Positions 36,471-38,972 of a stretch of DNA of 38,972 bases are shown here, one piece after another. The translations under genes were made by a program, and so were the position numbers. A model generated the notes under the pieces. That model ran no database searches. It worked only from the letters and a program-made list of their open reading frames with translations, and had not been told where the DNA came from. The DNA comes from Pseudomonadota bacterium (lineage in GTDB: Bacteria > Pseudomonadota > Alphaproteobacteria > Acetobacterales > Acetobacteraceae): the NCBI GenBank assembly GCA_021807785.1, contig JAKBCO010000003.1, forward strand, positions 1 to 38,972, read 5' to 3'. Each line of letters starts with the position of its first letter. Positions within the stretch are counted from its first letter, which is position 1.

Positions 36471-37669
36471 GGGGTGCTCATGTTCACCGCATCACGGACC
36501 GCATCGGCGAAACGGGCGGAATAGCTGGTAAGCCCACCCCATCCGGCAACGCGCGGATCATCCGAGCTCGGGTCAAGGGTTGAGATATCGACCGAGGTCA
36601 CCTTGCCGTCGTCACGGAACTGCATCAGGAACGCGCGGTAATCCTTGGCCAACGCCGTCTCGGCGACGGCACGCATCGGCTGCTGCTTCACGTCGAATGC
36701 CTCGCATACACTTTTCCACTGGGCGGACCGCGTCCGCAATTGCCGCATCAACCAGACCAACGAAAGGACGTGCGGAGAATGGGTCGAGAGGACGACCCGG
36801 TAGCCACGCCAGATCAGATCGAGGACCAGCAGCAGAACCGCGGTGATCGCCTGTGGGTGCAGGCCCATTTCGGGCTCCTCTATCACCACCCAGTTGACCA
36901 AGTCGATCTTGCGCTTGCTTGTCCGCGGCAGCAGATGATAAAGGCCCAACAGCAGCGGCGTGAATTCCCGTTGTCCGGCGGTCCAGGTCATGAAGGGCAG
37001 ATGGATCTCCCCGTGGACCAGCCGCAGCCGCAAGGCATGGTTCGTATCTTCCTCAATTCCGACGGTGCCGCCGTGAAAAACGGCGGCGTCGATCTTTTCA
37101 CGGATTTCCTGCTTTAATCTCCGTTCTACGGGGAACAGGGTTCCGGCATCCTTGGTCTGGAAACGATCATAGAGATTCTGGCTGAAGAGACGCGCAACAA
37201 CCGGTACATCCGCGGTCAGCTTCTGAAACGGAGCAGCCCAGCCATCGCTGATCAACAACGAGCGATGCGCGGGAATGAAGAAAAGTTCTTCCTGCCCCGT
37301 CCCGCGCCGCGCGATGCCGCTTGGTGTAATGGACACGTTATCGAACCGGATCTCGGTCGACCCCGAATGCCAGTCCTTTGCCATCCCGGAACCGAAAATT
37401 AGATCGATCAACGCATCCGGCCGATCGGTCGGATGCCCGGCGTCACGCAACGCCTCGACGATCTGCCGTCCGTCCATGGCGATCTTGAGCCACTGCAGGG
37501 CCAAGCTTTTGCCCGCGCCTTGCGGCCCTACGAGGATCGTCAGATCCCCGAACGAAAGATCGACCTCGGCCAGATGCGCGAAATTCTTGATCCGCAGCGA
37601 GACAGCCGTGTCGGGTTGCGCCCGTGCGGTCCGTCTGGTCCTTGTCGTCGCTTGTCTGGGGGGCCGCAT
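36467..37669 (-). CDS. ABC/SMC-type AAA family ATPase (defence-like)
   Basis: LTILVGPQGAGKSLALQWLKIAM (Walker A), MTWTAGQREFTPLLLGLYHLL (signature-like), VVIEEPEMGLHPQAI (Walker B), VVLSTHSPHVLSLVWLMRQL. Confidence 0.9.
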   Translation of the reverse strand: MRPPRQATTRTRRTARAQPDTAVSLRIKNFAHLAEVDLSFGDLTILVGPQGAGKSLALQWLKIAMDGRQIVEALRDAGHPTDRPDALIDLIFGSGMAKDWHSGSTEIRFDNVSITPSGIARRGTGQEELFFIPAHRSLLISDGWAAPFQKLTADVPVVARLFSQNLYDRFQTKDAGTLFPVERRLKQEIREKIDAAVFHGGTVGIEEDTNHALRLRLVHGEIHLPFMTWTAGQREFTPLLLGLYHLLPRTSKRKIDLVNWVVIEEPEMGLHPQAITAVLLLVLDLIWRGYRVVLSTHSPHVLSLVWLMRQLRTRSAQWKSVCEAFDVKQQPMRAVAETALAKDYRAFLMQFRDDGKVTSVDISTLDPSSDDPRVAGWGGLTSYSARFADAVRDAVNMSTP

Positions 37670-37810
37670 CCGGAGGAGTCCGCTCGCAATCTAGTCGGCC
37701 TTGTAGCGCCCTGCCGGATGATTGGCCACTTGCGCCCGGAGCCCCCCACCCTTCCCCCGCCGCCGCGAATCCCCCACCCTGCCGCCAACAGGTCCGGGGG
37801 AAGCAGTCTC

Positions 37811-38972
37811 ATGTCCAGCTACGACACCATCATCGTCGGCGGCGGCTCGGCCGGCTCGGTGCTCGCCAACCGCCTCTCGGCCCGCTCGGCCAACAAGATC
37901 CTCCTGCTCGAGGCCGGGCGGGACACGCCGCACGGCAAGGTGCCCGCCGAGATCCTCGATACCTACCCCGGCACCGCCTATCTCGACCCGCGCTTCCACT
38001 GGACCGACCTCAAGGTCACCACCGAGGTCATCCCCCACAACCGCCCCGACGCCGCGCCGCCGCCCTTGCGCAAATACGAGCAGGCCCGGGTGCTCGGCGG
38101 CGGCTCCTCCATCAACGGCCAGCTCGCCAATCGCGGCGCGCCGACCGATTACGACGAATGGGAAGCCCGCGGCGCCGCCGGCTGGGCGTGGAACGACGTC
38201 TTCCCGTTCTTCAAGCGCGTCGAGCGCGACATGGACTACACGAACGAATGGCACGGCAGCGAGGGCCGCATCCCGGTCCGGCGCATCATGCCCGATCTCT
38301 GGCCGGAGCACGCGAAGGCGGTCGCCGAAGCCTTCCGGCAATCCGGCTTCGATTTCGTCCCCGACCAGAACGCCGAATGGCGCGACGGCCATTTCCCGAT
38401 CACCATCTCCAACGCCTATGAGCGCCGGGTGTCCGCCGCCATCGGCTATCTCGACCCCGGCACCCGCCTGCGCGAGAACCTGACCATCGCCACCGACACC
38501 GCGGTGACCGGCCTGACCTTCGAGGCCAATCGCTGCACCGGTGTCACCGCCCGCGTCGGCGGACGCAGCGAAACCTTCCAGGCGCGCGAAGTCATCCTGT
38601 CCTGCGGCGCGATCCATTCGCCGGCGCATCTGCTGCGCGCCGGCATCGGCCCCGCGGCTGAACTGCGGGCCCTCGGCATCGAACCGCGCCTTAACCTGCC
38701 CGGCGTCGGCACCAGGCTGATGGACCACCCGGCGGTGGCGATCGCCGCCTTCATCCGCCCGCACGCGCGCATCCTGCACGACTGGACGCGCCGGCACATG
38801 TATGTGGCGCTGCGCTATTCCTCGGGCCTGCCCGCCATCCCGCCGGGCGACATGTTCATCGGCGTCACCAACAAGACCTCCTGGCACGCGGTGGGCGAGC
38901 AGATCGGCTCCTTCATCGTCTCGGTTTACAAGACCTATTCCGAGACCGGATCGGTCACGCTGGCCTCGTCCG
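37811..38972 (+). CDS. GMC-family FAD-dependent oxidoreductase, truncated by window end
   Basis: MSSYDTIIVGGGSAGSVLANRLSARSANKILLLEAGRD; ARVLGGGSSINGQLANRGAPTDYDEWEARGAAGW; EVILSCGAIHSPAHLLRAGIG. Absent from the ORF track, presumably because no stop codon falls in the window. Confidence 0.95.
   Translation, partial: MSSYDTIIVGGGSAGSVLANRLSARSANKILLLEAGRDTPHGKVPAEILDTYPGTAYLDPRFHWTDLKVTTEVIPHNRPDAAPPPLRKYEQARVLGGGSSINGQLANRGAPTDYDEWEARGAAGWAWNDVFPFFKRVERDMDYTNEWHGSEGRIPVRRIMPDLWPEHAKAVAEAFRQSGFDFVPDQNAEWRDGHFPITISNAYERRVSAAIGYLDPGTRLRENLTIATDTAVTGLTFEANRCTGVTARVGGRSETFQAREVILSCGAIHSPAHLLRAGIGPAAELRALGIEPRLNLPGVGTRLMDHPAVAIAAFIRPHARILHDWTRRHMYVALRYSSGLPAIPPGDMFIGVTNKTSWHAVGEQIGSFIVSVYKTYSETGSVTLASS

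Noticed and set aside
36467-37669. Assigning the cassette to Gabija, Septu or PARIS
   Set aside because: No visible TOPRIM domain, UvrD-like helicase or HNH partner; naming a known system would be unsupported.
1-38972. CRISPR array, prophage, integrative element or tRNA genes
   Set aside because: No regularly spaced repeats, phage structural genes, integrase/transposase ORFs or recognisable tRNA cloverleaf sequence found by eye; a tRNAscan/IS search would be needed to be certain.

Overview
High-GC alphaproteobacterial chromosomal window, Acetobacteraceae/Rhodospirillales-like in flavour (taxonomy is inferred). I support about 37 protein-coding genes. No rRNA, tRNA or CRISPR was recognised, and no intact mobile element. 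Main content: rmlA/rmlB; a PrpF-family protein; a solitary RpfF-type DSF synthase homologue; an alpha-E / circularly permuted ATP-grasp / DUF1028 cluster; queF, kdsA and an orphan DNA methylase; an imuB with a clear alphaproteobacterial LexA-box; a partial C-P lyase operon (phnGHIJK); Sua5, TrxR-like FNR and thrS; a MocR-type regulator divergent from a small redox operon; a BrnT/HTH toxin-antitoxin pair; amtB with a sigma54-like promoter, divergent from a PP2C-Ser/Thr kinase fusion; and a lower-GC two-gene cassette (ABC-type AAA ATPase plus small uncharacterised protein) before a truncated GMC oxidoreductase. The best candidates for an undescribed system are the two-gene ATPase cassette (35982-37669), the stand-alone RpfF homologue with a near-palindromic upstream site, and the kinase/phosphatase-amtB divergon. 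All functional calls come from reading motifs by eye; no database search was run.
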